Assembly: GCF_024294905.1 (NCBI RefSeq)
Contig: NZ_JANCOC010000010.1
Span: forward strand, 30,347 to 94,346
Source: Rothia gullae
GTDB taxonomy: Bacteria; Actinomycetota; Actinomycetes; Actinomycetales; Micrococcaceae
Direction of reading: 5' to 3'
Length of the DNA: 64,000 nt
The notes beneath the pieces are model-generated. The model was not told where the DNA came from. It ran no database searches and saw nothing but the letters and a program-made list of their open reading frames with translations. Shown one piece after another: positions 52,637 through 61,987 of this stretch. Made by a program: the position numbers and the translations under genes. Numbering within the stretch: position 1 is the stretch's first letter; every line of letters begins with the position of its first letter.

Positions 52637-52741
52637 GCACAGCATGTAACGAGCATCACGGCTTTTCAACTTGGCAGGTTTCTAAATCTCCTGTACAGTG
52701 GTATCCGTTGCATATCGCAAGGGAAACCAAGCGAAGCACAT

Positions 52742-52815
52742 GGTGGTCGTAGCTCAGTTGGCAGAGCGCCTGGTTGTGGTCCAGGAGGTCGCGGGTTCAA
52801 CCCCCGTCGATCACC
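52742..52815 (+). tRNA. tRNA-His (anticodon GUG)
   Basis: Starts at the extra G-1 (52742) of histidine tRNAs, then GTGGTCG pairing with CGATCAC. D-arm GCTC/GAGC, anticodon stem CCTGG/CCAGG around TTGTGGT (GUG), T-arm CGGGTTCAACCCCCG. The CCA is not encoded. Confidence 0.95.
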
Positions 52816-52955
52816 CCGATGGAAAGGGTCGTTATGGTTATCCGTAACGGCCCTTTCGCTTTACCCCCTCCTGTTCGGTTGACCCGCATACGGTGTACCG
52901 GAACAGAGCTTTTACACCCGCACTTTAAACCAGCGAGCGGGAACAGGGCGCACCG

Positions 52956-53026
52956 CATCTTCACGAGGTACATCTTCACGAGGCAGACACACCCGGCAAG
53001 TTCCCATTCAACAGTTCCCGTTCAAC
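52956..53026 (+). repeat. Two perfect or near-perfect doublets in the def leader
   Basis: CATCTTCACGAGGTA/CATCTTCACGAGGCA (52956, 52971; one mismatch) and AGTTCCCATTCAAC/AGTTCCCGTTCAAC (52999, 53013; one mismatch), ending 19 bp before the def start. Confidence 0.8.
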
Positions 53027-53045
53027 ACAAGCAAAGGATAATTCC

Positions 53046-53618
53046 GTGGCTATTCGCCCCATCGTTATTCACGGCAACCCCGTTCTGCACCGCCCCGCGG
53101 CACCCGTCACCGAGTTTAATGATGAGCTCAAGGAACTCGTGGCTGACATGTACGAGACCATGGACGCATCCAACGGCGTGGGCCTGGCGGCACCGCAGAT
53201 TGGTGTGGGCCTGCGCATCTTCACCTACAAGATGGAGAATGAGGACGGCGTTCCCCCGCGCGGCTGCATCATCAACCCGGTACTGACCCTGGGCAAGATT
53301 TCTACCGCTGACCCGGACCCCTACGAGGAAGAAGAGGGCTGTCTGTCCTTCCCCGGTTACGGCTTCCCCCTCAAGCGCGCCGAGTGGGTGACTGTGAACG
53401 GTCTTGACGAGCACGGCAACCCCGTCCAGTTTGAGGCGACCGGCTGGTTCGCACGTTGCATGCAGCACGAAACTGACCACCTGGACGGCAAGCTGTACGT
53501 GAACCGCCTGAACAAGAAGTGGACCGGCAAGATGAAGAAGGTCGTGAAGAAGGAAGGCTGGACCGTTGACGGTAACTCGTGGATGCCCGGCGTGGATCCG
53601 GATCCGTTCGGCCACTAA
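53046..53618 (+). CDS. def: Peptide deformylase
   Basis: 190 aa from GTG 53046, with AAAGGA 8 bp upstream. It removes the formyl group from new proteins. All three motifs are present: GVGLAAPQIG, EEGCLSFPG (zinc Cys) and MQHETDHLDGKLYV, the HExxH with metal His residues. The internal segment DVDGNKC-like insertions are absent; size is normal. The C-terminus carries a Lys-rich tail (KKWTGKMKKVVKKEG) typical of actinobacterial Def. A strong terminator follows. Confidence 0.97.
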   Translation: MAIRPIVIHGNPVLHRPAAPVTEFNDELKELVADMYETMDASNGVGLAAPQIGVGLRIFTYKMENEDGVPPRGCIINPVLTLGKISTADPDPYEEEEGCLSFPGYGFPLKRAEWVTVNGLDEHGNPVQFEATGWFARCMQHETDHLDGKLYVNRLNKKWTGKMKKVVKKEGWTVDGNSWMPGVDPDPFGH

Positions 53619-53658
53619 TCACGAGCTCTTCTAATGGTCAGAAACCTCCCGAGAATTT

Positions 53659-53709
53659 AAAACGAAGACCGCGAATGCACTCTAAAAGCGCATTCGCGGT
53701 CTTCGTTTT
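53659..53709. terminator. Bidirectional terminator between def and rnpB
   Basis: AAAACGAAGACCGCGAATGC pairs with GCATTCGCGGTCTTCGTTTT (20 bp, perfect) around an 11-nt loop. Convergent def (plus) and rnpB (minus) both run into it. Confidence 0.92.
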
Positions 53710-53747
53710 CCATTAGCCGATGATGTTTTCCGTCAGCTAACGGTAGC

Positions 53748-54164
53748 GTGAAACGGGTCATCCTATGAGCCGGGTTCTGTCTAAAACGCCGCCCGAAGGA
53801 GCGTTTTGAGGCAATCATCTATCTAGAACGTACGTTGCCGCACGTCTCAAGCAGTCTACCCGAATACGCGCCCCACCTCCGTGAAGGAAGCTGACGGGGA
53901 TCGGGCGCACTACCCTACCATGGCGTATTCTGTTTGACCTTGCTCCGAATGGGGTTTACCTAGCCGAGCACGTCACCGCGCCCGCTGGTGGTCTCTTACA
54001 CCACCCTTTCACCCTTACCGCGGCGAACCGCGGCGGTTTACTTTCTGTGGCACTAGCCTGCGGGTTACCCCGAGTGGATGTTATCCACCATCCTGTGCTG
54101 CGGAGCCCGGACTTTCCTCGAAACACGTATGCCTCGCGATTGCCCGGACGGCCCGTTTCACCCA
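53748..54164 (-). ncRNA. rnpB: RNase P RNA, class A
   Basis: About 417 nt, minus strand. The catalytic RNA that matures tRNA 5' ends. P1 is GTGAAACGGGCC at the 5' end pairing with GACCCGTTTCAC at the 3' end. CR-I GAGGAAAGTCCGGGCTCCGC and the CR-V segment AGACAGAACCCGGCTCATAG are present, and the middle has GGTAAGGGTGAAAGGGTGG followed by AGAGACCACCAGCG. The promoter shows TATAAT just upstream (about 54171-54176). Confidence 0.97.
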
Positions 54165-54269
54165 ACCCATTATACGCACAACCTTGGAGGTGGCTATGTC
54201 CCGGGCTCCCTCACGGGTGCACAGGGGCGTGTTGGGGGCACACCGGCGTCTCGCGGGTACACTGGAGAG

Positions 54270-55061
54270 ATGCTGATTCTTCTTCCCCCCTCCGAAGGTA
54301 AAACCTCCGCCCCCACTGGTAACGCGCCCGTATGCTTTGCTGACCTCTCGTTCCCTGAGCTTACGGCTGAGCGTGAGAGCGTTCTGGAGGAGCTGGCGCA
54401 GGTAAGCGCCAGCGTAGACGCTCTGGCGGAGCTCAAGGTGGGTTCCTCTCTTAAAGCAGAGGTGGAACGCAATACGCGCCTGCTGACCGAACCAGCACAG
54501 CCCGCGATCCGCACCTACACTGGCGTGCTCTTTGAAGCACTGGATTATGCAAGCTTCTCCCCCGCCGAACGCGATGCCGCGCACTGGTCGCTACTAATTT
54601 CTTCGGCGCTGTGGGGTATTCTGCGCCCCGAGGACGCGATCCCCGCCTACCGCCTGTCGATGGGCATAAAGCTGGGTTCGGTGGGTGCGCTCGCCTCCTT
54701 CTGGAAGGGCGCGTTAGGTACCGCTCTGGAGGCGACCGCGAAGGACCAGCTGATTCTGGATTGCCGTTCTGCAGCCTACGCGAAGTCGTGGGTGACTTCC
54801 CCGTCACAGACTCTGGCGGTTCGTGTGGAGCGTGTGGCGGCTGATGGGTCGCGTAAGGTCGTCTCGCATATGGCGAAGCATTACCGTGGCCTGTTTGCGC
54901 GCTACCTGATTCAGTCGGGTTTGGCGGCTCGTCCTATTGGTGGTTCCACAGCGGGTATTGCCGAATTTTTGGAGGCGGTCAGCGAGGACTGGTCGGTGGA
55001 GTGCACTCTGCCGACGGCGCGTAAGGCGGGTGTTTTGACTCTGCTAGTGCATGAGCAGTAG
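54270..55061 (+). CDS. yaaA: YaaA family (UPF0246) peroxide-stress protein
   Basis: 263 aa from ATG 54270 (MLILLPPSEGKT), the family start, with TGGAGAG upstream; the frame is open 64 codons earlier over rnpB. YaaA limits free iron during H2O2 stress in E. coli and binds DNA. Matching segments: ILLPPSEGKT, YTGVLFEALDYASFS, LLISSALWGILRPEDAIPAYRLSMG, ILDCRSAAYAK and VSHMAKHYRGLFARYL. Divergent from rnpB. Confidence 0.93.
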   Translation: MLILLPPSEGKTSAPTGNAPVCFADLSFPELTAERESVLEELAQVSASVDALAELKVGSSLKAEVERNTRLLTEPAQPAIRTYTGVLFEALDYASFSPAERDAAHWSLLISSALWGILRPEDAIPAYRLSMGIKLGSVGALASFWKGALGTALEATAKDQLILDCRSAAYAKSWVTSPSQTLAVRVERVAADGSRKVVSHMAKHYRGLFARYLIQSGLAARPIGGSTAGIAEFLEAVSEDWSVECTLPTARKAGVLTLLVHEQ

Positions 55062-55419
55062 GTTGCCCAATTATTTGTTTTCGCTTATTTTTTACATCAT
55101 ATTGAAGATTTTTTAACTATTTTTCTAGGGGCTTAAACCTGTATTTCCCCCTGTAAAACCACTTTCCCACATTTGCGGCGCTTTCGATGCTCAGCACATG
55201 GTGAGCTGGTGACTCTGATCGGCGCATTCCAGGCTCGCGCTACGTAAGGTCGTTTAGACCGCTCGCGTTCGCGGGGTGCCCCCCTCCCAGAAGTAATGCC
55301 CTGCCTTTACGTTCTTTTGAGAATCCTTGATGAAAGATTCCTGTCGGACGCGTACAGGCCGGGCTTTACTGTGTCTATTTCTTGGCTCTTGGCAGCTCTT
55401 CAGCCGCTACTTTGAGCGT
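55062..55419. other. Gene-free interval between convergent yaaA and nif3-like gene
   Basis: 358 bp. An AT-rich patch (55070-55145) contains TTTTTTAACTATTTTT, the rest is GC-rich. I see no strong hairpin, gene or repeat. Confidence 0.4.
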
Positions 55420-56364
55420 TTACTGTTCAGTCAGGCTGGTCCATGTGACGGCGGGTTCGGTGCTTGCCGAGTGCGCCTCCTGACCGGTTGCCACGCCAGT
55501 GGAGACGGTGAAGTCCCACGGGTCGGTGTTCAGCGTGGACAGCTTCGTTTCGATGGTGAAGCCGCGCTCAGCGAGCAGGGCGCGCAGGCGGTTTGCCGCC
55601 GACTGCAACCACAGGGATTCGCTGGCTGCGTGGGAACAATCAATCAGAGCGATGTTGCTGCCGTCAACTCGTGCAGTTTCACGGAATTCACTGGCGGGGT
55701 GGTGGCGCAGGTCGGCGGTGATGTACACCTGCGCGTCGGTGGCACGCACGGCGCCGAAGAGAGAGTCACCGGCACCGCCGCAGAGGGCGACGCGGCGGAT
55801 TGGCTGGTCGGCGCGTCCGGCGATGCGCAGGCCACCGGCGGTTGCGGGCAGCACCGCAGCGAGGCGTTCTGCCAGTTCCTTGAGGGTGATTTCTTCAGGT
55901 AGGGTGCCGAGGCGACCGGTGCCTACCGTGTGTTCCTGTTCGTCGAGTACCTGGGTTTGTGCTTCGGTAAGCGGTTCACAATCAATCAGGCCGATAGCCT
56001 CACAGAGTGCTTCATTCACGCCTTCAACGGCGGCATCTGCGTTGGTGTGCGCGCCGAGCAGGCCGCATCCACCTTCGATGAGGGTGTGCAGAACGTTGCC
56101 CTTATAGTCGCTGTCAGGGATGAACTTTGCGCCGCGTAGCAGTAGCGGGTGGTGGGTGATGAGTAGTTGCGCGCCTTCGGCTACGGCTTCTTCGGCGGTG
56201 GCGGTGAGGGCATCCACCGCAAAGAGGACGGTGCTCACTTTAGCGGCGCCACGTCCGGCGACGAGGCCGGAGGCGTCCCATCCGGCGGCGAGTTGCGGCG
56301 GGAAGAGCGTGTGGAAGGCGTCGACGACTTCTGCGAGGGTGGGGGTTTCTAGTTTTTCAGTCAT
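55420..56364 (-). CDS. Nif3-like dinuclear metal-centre protein
   Basis: 314 aa. NIF3/YbgI family: an N-terminal half with WDASGLVAGR, LFAVDALTATAEEAVAEGAQ and LLITHHPLLLRGAKF (metal His pair), GAHTNADAAVEGVNEALCE; and a C-terminal half with LCGGAGDSLFGAVRATDAQVYITADLRHH and IALIDCSHAASESLWL. The members form hexameric toroids with two metals per subunit; some are annotated as GTP cyclohydrolase I type 2, but the function is unsettled. It lies convergent to yaaA and divergent from msrA. Confidence 0.92.
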   Translation of the reverse strand: MTEKLETPTLAEVVDAFHTLFPPQLAAGWDASGLVAGRGAAKVSTVLFAVDALTATAEEAVAEGAQLLITHHPLLLRGAKFIPDSDYKGNVLHTLIEGGCGLLGAHTNADAAVEGVNEALCEAIGLIDCEPLTEAQTQVLDEQEHTVGTGRLGTLPEEITLKELAERLAAVLPATAGGLRIAGRADQPIRRVALCGGAGDSLFGAVRATDAQVYITADLRHHPASEFRETARVDGSNIALIDCSHAASESLWLQSAANRLRALLAERGFTIETKLSTLNTDPWDFTVSTGVATGQEAHSASTEPAVTWTSLTEQ

Positions 56365-56531
56365 ACCTCTATTGTGGCAGGTAACGCGGCGGGGCAGGTG
56401 GCGCAGTGGGGATGTGGGTGGTTTACGCCAAAGCCTGCGGTAGCGCAGGAATATTGTGCGGCCCTACGGTGTTCTTTAGGTAGTGTGGTTCTCTAAGTGT
56501 TAGTTCGAGACCCAATATTCGAGGAGGAATC

Positions 56532-57053
56532 ATGACTGATGTTGTTCTTGCCGGCGGCTGTTTCTGGTGCCTGGATGCGGTGTACCGCCAGTTCCGCGGG
56601 ATTGAGGCGAGCGTCTGCGGCTACACGGGCGGCGATACTCCCGACCCTGATTATCGTTCGGTGTGTTCGGGTGCGACCGGGCATCAGGAGGCGCTGAAGC
56701 TCAGCTTTGACCCGCAGGTCATTGGCCTGGATACGGTGCTGGATATTTTCTTCACTAGCCACGATCCGACCAGCTGGGATCGTCAGGGTGCGGATACCGG
56801 TTCACAGTACCGTTCGGTGCTTTTCTACGCGGATGAGCAGCAGCGTGAGGCGTTTGAGCGTGCGGTGGCGCGTGCTCAGCAGCTGTACTCCTCCCCCATT
56901 GTTACGCAGATTAAGCCCCTGGGTGTGTTCTATGAGGCTGAGGATTATCACCAGAACTATTACGCGTTGAATCCGGCGCAGGGTTATTGTGCGTTTGTGG
57001 TGAGCCCGAAGGTGGCTCAGGCGCGCCGTAATTTTGCGCAGCTGCTCCGTTAG
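56532..57053 (+). CDS. msrA: Peptide methionine sulfoxide reductase A
   Basis: 173 aa. It reduces methionine-S-sulfoxide in proteins. The catalytic motif is AGGCFWCLDAVYRQ at residues 7-20, with the nucleophile Cys; the usual Glu after it is Asp here. Further marks are GYTGGDTPDPDYRSVCSGATGHQEA, PTSWDRQGADTGSQYRSVLFY and FYEAEDYHQNYY. The ribosome site is GAGGAGG. The stop region is tandemly duplicated, and a terminator follows at 57105-57143. Confidence 0.96.
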   Translation: MTDVVLAGGCFWCLDAVYRQFRGIEASVCGYTGGDTPDPDYRSVCSGATGHQEALKLSFDPQVIGLDTVLDIFFTSHDPTSWDRQGADTGSQYRSVLFYADEQQREAFERAVARAQQLYSSPIVTQIKPLGVFYEAEDYHQNYYALNPAQGYCAFVVSPKVAQARRNFAQLLR

Positions 57054-57065
57054 CTGCTCCGTCAG
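57042..57065 (+). repeat. 12-bp duplication of the msrA gene end
   Basis: CTGCTCCGTTAG (codons L-L-R-stop) is followed at once by CTGCTCCGTCAG, then a weaker third copy TCGGTGCGTCCG. Confidence 0.8.
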
Positions 57066-57104
57066 TCGGTGCGTCCGGTTAAGTTGAGGCGTATTACATT
57101 GTTC

Positions 57105-57143
57105 ACCCCGTAGCTGTCTTTTGTTGTGTGGCAGCTACGGGGT
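57105..57143 (+). terminator. Terminator after msrA
   Basis: ACCCCGTAGCTG and CAGCTACGGGGT form a perfect 12-bp stem with a 15-nt loop, followed by ATCTTC. Confidence 0.75.
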
Positions 57144-57268
57144 ATCTTCATATGCGCCCGGCTATTTGTTGTTCGCCGGTGCTTTACGGTTGCTCTAAGG
57201 TGCGACGGATATGATGGGGGGGGTCGACTCACTCCTCCTTGTCCGTTGACTTCACCAAAAGACTGCTG

Positions 57269-57831
57269 ATGACTAGCTCCGCTTCTAAGCCCATCGCCTT
57301 GAGCCGTCGCACCGCGCTGGGTGCGGGCGGTGTTGGTCTTGTTGCCGTGTTGTCTGCGTGTGCGCGTACGGTGTTGTCTGCGTGTGCGCGTACGGTGTTG
57401 TCTGCGTGTGCGCGTACGGTGCATCCGCCAGTTGATATTGCTTATTCTGAATCGGCGAGTGCGAGCCCGTCTGCTTCGCCGGCGTTGCCGTCTGCGAATA
57501 CGTCGTATAAGGGTAAGGTCCCGTTCGATAACTTTGAGAAGAACGGCGAGTACATTCCTGCCGCTGCGAGAAGAAGGCACAGAACTTGCCCAAACCGATC
57601 ATGCCGGAGAAGGCGCAGGAGCTGAGTATTGACGGTATTTATGCGCTGATTGGCTAGAGGCATCTGATGGAAGGCGATAACCGCAATAAGTCCCTGGTTG
57701 GGGCAGAAGGTTCGCAGGGCCAGGCGATGAGAATCGTTGTGGAGTATAAGGAGGGTGCTTGGTTTATGAGCATTCAGGAGGATAAGGATGCTGATAAGAG
57801 CACGGAGTCTGCGAGCCCCTCAGCGTCCTAG
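57269..57831 (+). pseudogene. Decayed Tat-type lipoprotein, family member 1
   Basis: Starts like its intact neighbours (ATG 57269, SRRTALGAGG twin-arginine signal), but the lipobox region is a triple 24-bp repeat coding for LSACARTV three times. The conserved block NFEKNGEYIPAA then loses one base near 57560 compared with the neighbour; the restored frame reads KPIMPEK...SIDGIYALIG and meets TAG at the point where neighbours have YWLASF. About 100 codons are missing, and the 3' end (RIVVEYKEGAWFMSIQED) resumes up to TAG 57829-57831. A deletion, a frameshift and a stop make this a clear pseudogene. Confidence 0.85.
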
Positions 57832-57972
57832 GGCACTGATTGCAACTTTTTAACCTTTTCTTCGCAAAATAATGCAGATGGAAACATTTGATACATATTT
57901 GCGTACTTTAGGTTATGATGGGGTTGTCAACTCACTCGATCTCCTTTGTTGACTTCCTTTGAAAGGCTGATT

Positions 57973-58755
57973 ATGACGAGCCCTTCCCCTACCTCTGCTG
58001 GTATGTCCCGCCGCGTGGCACTGGGTGCGACCGGTGCCGGCGTACTGGTTGCATTGACTGCGTGCGCTAGCGATATTCGCCCGCTGGCTGATAGTTCCCC
58101 CTCCGGTGAGGCTTCCGCGAGTGCGTCCGAAAGCGCATCCACGAGCGCCTCGGCTAGTGCTTCCGCGTCTGCCTCTTCCGGCAAGTCCTACAAGGGCTTC
58201 GTGAAGTTCGATAACTTCGAGAAGAACGGCGAGTACGTTCCTGCTACGGCTGAGAAGAAGGCACAGAATGTGCCCAAGCCTCTCGTTCCGGAGAAGATGA
58301 ACGAGCAGAGCGTTGATGGTATTTATGCGTTCATTGGCTACTGGCTGGCGAGCTTTAACTATGCGCTAATGACCGGTAATACTGAGCCGATGAACAAGGC
58401 TGACCCTGCAGATGTGTATGTGAAGGGCCTGCAGGAATTTACGTTCATGTACGAGAGCGATTTGGGATGGATGTACGGTACGGATACCCCGATTACTCTT
58501 GAGCTGATTTCTAGCGCGCCGCAGAAGCCTTCCGGTAGCAGCACCCGTTACAGCTGGGCGACCTACATGAACTACAGCCCTGATGCAAAGATTCATCGTG
58601 AGGGTCAGTCTGATATACCTTTTAAGACGGACTCTAGCCCGAACGGCAAGCTGATGAAGGCTGCTGTGGAATACAAGGACGGTAAGTGGTTTATGCTCAC
58701 CGGCAATGAGGACTCTTCTTCGTCTGGTTCTTCCTCGAGCTCTTTTGCTGTCTAG
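57973..58755 (+). CDS. Tat-type lipoprotein, family member 2
   Basis: 260 aa from ATG 57973 (MTSPSPTSAGMSRRVALGATG). The signal has a twin-arginine motif and the lipobox LTAC at about 30-33, then the strictly shared block ASDIRPLADSS. A Ser/Ala/Glu low-complexity linker (about 45-75) leads to a domain of about 170 residues: NFEKNGEYVPAT, KPLVPEKMNE, GIYAFIGYWLASFNYALMTGNTEPM, and a final EYKDGKWFML. The helix 'GxxAFxxYWxxxxNYxxxTG' recalls the actinobacterial lipoprotein family DUF6318, an NTF2-like fold. Function unknown. Best-preserved copy of a six-member tandem array. Confidence 0.82.
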   Translation: MTSPSPTSAGMSRRVALGATGAGVLVALTACASDIRPLADSSPSGEASASASESASTSASASASASASSGKSYKGFVKFDNFEKNGEYVPATAEKKAQNVPKPLVPEKMNEQSVDGIYAFIGYWLASFNYALMTGNTEPMNKADPADVYVKGLQEFTFMYESDLGWMYGTDTPITLELISSAPQKPSGSSTRYSWATYMNYSPDAKIHREGQSDIPFKTDSSPNGKLMKAAVEYKDGKWFMLTGNEDSSSSGSSSSSFAV

Positions 58756-59071
58756 GCCCCACCTAAACGGTTCAGGCCTAACGGTTTGAGATAGGCTTCT
58801 CCCCCCGCCCGCGGTAATACACCATAGGCGGGGCCTCTTTGTCCCGAAACTGTGCCGAAACTTCGCCAAGATTCTGCTGGAACTCTGCGGAAACACAGGG
58901 AACGCAGGGAACACTCAGGCGGAAACCCTGCGGATGGCCGGGGTCGGCGGAGGGTGCCTCGGGTACGCTTAACGTATATACATTGAGGTACTACATGTGG
59001 TCTTTACCTACAGGTTGTGAGCTTCGTGCTGACGGTTTTTGGGGGATGAAGGATCCGACGAAGGACTTCCG

Positions 59072-59828
59072 ATGACTACTTTCTTCACTCGATGTACCAC
59101 CCTGGGTGTTACTGTTGCTGGCGCGCTTTCTGCGTTGACTGCGTGCGCTAGCGATATTCGTCCGCTGGCCGATAGTACCGGCTCGGCTTCTCCGTCGGAG
59201 GCTGCGACCGCCTCCGAAACTGCTTCCGCTTCAGCGTCTGCGAGTGCTTCTCCTTCGGCATCTGAGAGTGCTTCTGCTGCTTCGGGTCTTCGCTCTTCGG
59301 GCGGGAAGTATAAGGGCATCATCACTTTCGAGAATTATGTGGAGAACGGCAAATATGTTGTAGCGACCGCTACGAATCCGGCTGATAACGTGCCGAGGCC
59401 TGCCCCTCCGGAAAATATCAATGAGCACAGCATTGATGGTGCGTACGCTTTCTTGAGTTTCTGGCTGGCGAGATTGAACCATTTGATGATCTCGGGTGAC
59501 CCGGGCCCGATTGAGACGGTTTACTATAAGGGCTACAGCTGGGAGAAGTACCAGAGCACAATCAAGCTGTATGCGTCGCACTGGTTGGGTGTACGGTACA
59601 GAAACTCCGTATATTGTTGATCTGCTGGCTGATGCTCCTCGGGAGGTGCCCGGCAGCAATAACGTTGCCTTCATTTGGGAGGGCCTCGCCCATATGGACC
59701 CCAAGATGATGCGGCAGTATAGGAGTCAGCCTGAGAAAGCGACGAGTACCGATGAGTCGAAGAAGAAGGTGGCGAGGTTCCGACTGGAGTACAAGGACGG
59801 CCAGTGGGAGCTGTCTAGCGCCGCGTAG
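59072..59828 (+). pseudogene. Frameshifted Tat-type lipoprotein, family member 3
   Basis: ATG 59072 opens MTTFFTRCTTLGVTVAG: compared with member 4 (MTTFFTRRTLLGVGATG) the second Arg of the twin-arginine motif is Cys (CGT to TGT). The lipobox LTAC and ASDIRPLADST remain. The domain reads normally (KYKGIITFENYVENGKYVVAT, SIDGAYAFLSFWLARLNHLM) to about 59580, then the frame shifts: the family continuation GWVYGTETPYIVDLLADAP to LEYKDGQWELSSAA is in the next frame, ending at 59828. Loss of both the export motif and the frame argues for real decay rather than a sequencing error. Confidence 0.82.
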
Positions 59829-60073
59829 TTGCCGCTTTGCAGGGGGTCGTTCCGTAGTGACTTCTCGTGCCCTAAGACCCCGCGCCTGGTGAAACGATGA
59901 GTGTGGGGTCTTATTTTTCTGAACATTCAAGGTGGTCGCGGGGCTATTTGGTGGCTCTCGGGTAACCTTAAAAATATATACATTGACGTACTGATAGGTC
60001 TGTACGGGGTGCGTATGCCTGCCGCGGTGTGTGGCGTTGTTTGCTCTGTATTGGCTCCAACGAAGGGCTTCCG

Positions 60074-60814
60074 ATGACTACCTTCTTCACTCGACGTACT
60101 CTCCTGGGGGTTGGTGCGACCGGTGTTCTTGCGGCGCTGACTGCGTGCGCTAGCGATATTCGCCCGCTGTCGCAGAGTTCCGGCGGTTCCTCTGGCTCGG
60201 CTTCCGATGCTGCTTCTGGCGTGGCTTCCTCTTCTGCGAGTGCCTCGGCGTCGCCTTCTCCGACGGATGGTCACACTCCCGGCTCGTATGTTGGTCCGGT
60301 TAAGTTCAATAACTATGAACGGAACGGCACCTACATTTCTGCGAATGCGGATGCGCCGGCGCAGAACGTTCCGAAGCCTCTGGTCCCGGAGAAGATGAAG
60401 GAAAACAGCTCCGAAGGCGCCTACGCTCTGATGGGTTATTGGCTTGCCTCCCAGAATTATCTGATTCTGACCGGCGATGTTAAGCCGCTGATGAAGGCGG
60501 ATCCGGCGAAGGCTTTTTTGAGGAACTCTAGGACCATAATTAGGCTCTATGAGTCGGGTCTGGGTTGGATTTACGGTTCGGATCAGCCGTACAAGATTGA
60601 GATTGCGGAGAATGAGCTTCAGCCGGTTGCTGATAAGCCGGACCGTTATGAGTGGCTTGTGACCGTCGCGTATGATCCTGCCGCTAAGTACCACATTGAG
60701 GGTGAGCCTGATGCAACTATCGTTGAGGAGGAAAAGACGATTCCCCGCACGACGAAGTTCATCATGGAGTATAAAGAAGGCATGTGGCGCATGCTTTTGA
60801 ACAACAATAGTTAG
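60074..60814 (+). CDS. Tat-type lipoprotein, family member 4
   Basis: 246 aa from ATG 60074, preceded by CGAAGGGCTTCCG. Twin-arginine signal (FTRRTLLGVGATG), lipobox LTAC, ASDIRPLSQSS, a Ser-rich linker, then the family domain: PVKFNNYERNGTYISAN, KPLVPEKMKENSSEGAYALMGYWLASQNYLILTGDVKPL, SGLGWIYGSDQPYKIEI and a final MEYKEGMWRML. It shares its upstream region with member 3: TATATACATTGANGTACT occurs at 58975 and 59975, which points to a recent block duplication of 1 kb. Function unknown. Confidence 0.8.
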   Translation: MTTFFTRRTLLGVGATGVLAALTACASDIRPLSQSSGGSSGSASDAASGVASSSASASASPSPTDGHTPGSYVGPVKFNNYERNGTYISANADAPAQNVPKPLVPEKMKENSSEGAYALMGYWLASQNYLILTGDVKPLMKADPAKAFLRNSRTIIRLYESGLGWIYGSDQPYKIEIAENELQPVADKPDRYEWLVTVAYDPAAKYHIEGEPDATIVEEEKTIPRTTKFIMEYKEGMWRMLLNNNS

Positions 60815-60854
60815 TTTCCCTCATCTTCTGATACGCACTACTTAAGGATTTTTC

Positions 60855-61628
60855 ATGGCAACTTTTCTTTCTCGACGTGCCGCACTAGCTGCTGCTACCG
60901 GTGCCGGCGCGGCTGTAGCGCTGACTGCTTGCGCTAGCGATATTCGTCCGCTGGCTGATAGCTCCGCTTCCGGTGAGGCTTCGGCGAGTGCCAGCGCTTC
61001 TGAATCTGCGAGCGCATCCGCCTCGGCATCTGCTTCAGCGACTGAGTCTGCTAAGAAGTCGTACAAGGGCACGGTGAAGCTCGACAAGTACGAGAAGAAC
61101 GGCGAGTACGTTCCTGCCACGGCTGAGAAGAAGGCGCAGAACGTACCTAAGCCTATTGCTCCGGAGAAGATGAATGAGGCGACCATTGAGGGCATGTACG
61201 AGTTCCTCTGCTACTGGGTGGCAAGCTTCAACTACATGTTCATGACGGGCGATTACGAGCCGCTCAAGAAGGCTGACCCTGCCGGTGAGTTTGCGAACGA
61301 TCACAACAATGTTGTTCTTGTGTACTCCATTGCCAAGGGCTGGGTGTACGACACGGATGCACCGGTTACCGTTCAGCTTCTGACTGATGCCCCGAAGAAA
61401 GCCGCTGGTGGCCGCAACCGTTACGATTGGATCGGACGCTTCATCCAGGACCCCAAGGCGAAGCTCCGCGTTGAGGGCCAGGCCCCCATTCCCCTAGCCG
61501 AGGAAGGATCTTCCAAGAGCGAAGTAACTAACTTTACGATGGACTACAAGGACGGCTCCTGGTTCATGGTCAGTGAGGAAGATTCCTCCGATGTGGATTC
61601 TTCCAAAAAGAGTGAGTCTAAGGCCTAG
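60855..61628 (+). CDS. Tat-type lipoprotein, family member 5
   Basis: 257 aa from ATG 60855, only 40 bp after member 4 and preceded by AAGGA, so probably co-transcribed with it. Signal LSRRAALAAATGAG with lipobox LTAC, ASDIRPLADSS, a Ser/Ala/Glu linker, then KLDKYEKNGEYVPAT, KPIAPEKMNE, EGMYEFLCYWVASFNYMFMTGDYEPL, KGWVYDTDAPVTVQLL and DYKDGSWFMV with a charged Ser/Lys tail. Most similar to member 2. A strong terminator follows. Confidence 0.82.
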   Translation: MATFLSRRAALAAATGAGAAVALTACASDIRPLADSSASGEASASASASESASASASASASATESAKKSYKGTVKLDKYEKNGEYVPATAEKKAQNVPKPIAPEKMNEATIEGMYEFLCYWVASFNYMFMTGDYEPLKKADPAGEFANDHNNVVLVYSIAKGWVYDTDAPVTVQLLTDAPKKAAGGRNRYDWIGRFIQDPKAKLRVEGQAPIPLAEEGSSKSEVTNFTMDYKDGSWFMVSEEDSSDVDSSKKSESKA

Positions 61629-61683
61629 AACACCAACGCCTCTTGCAGGCGGTCACTTTTATATTTAGAGGAAGAGATACAGG

Positions 61684-61732
61684 GGAAGCTCCCGCATGTA
61701 GTTGAGGCTGCCTGCGGGAGCTTCCTTTTTTT
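61684..61732 (+). terminator. Terminator after lipoprotein members 4 and 5
   Basis: GGAAGCTCCCGCA (61684-61696) pairs perfectly with TGCGGGAGCTTCC (61713-61725), followed by seven T. The remaining 61733-61987 shows no gene. Confidence 0.92.
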
Positions 61733-61987
61733 GGTTTGTATGGCCTGCGTTGGGCAGTCAGCCCTGCTGGAGAAAGTAACGTAGCAAATTCGATCAAGCC
61801 TACGGCAAGCAGTTCTTCTCCGACATAGAAAGCAATGATGTACCTCACAGGGTCCCGTGTGTTTCATCATCTACCGCCACTTTTACGGCGTTGGAGACGC
61901 ACACAACATTGGGCTGACCACTCCCCTGCGATATTCTGGAATTAGTTTATTTCCGGCACACACTTTATTCACCTCAGAAAGAGCCCC

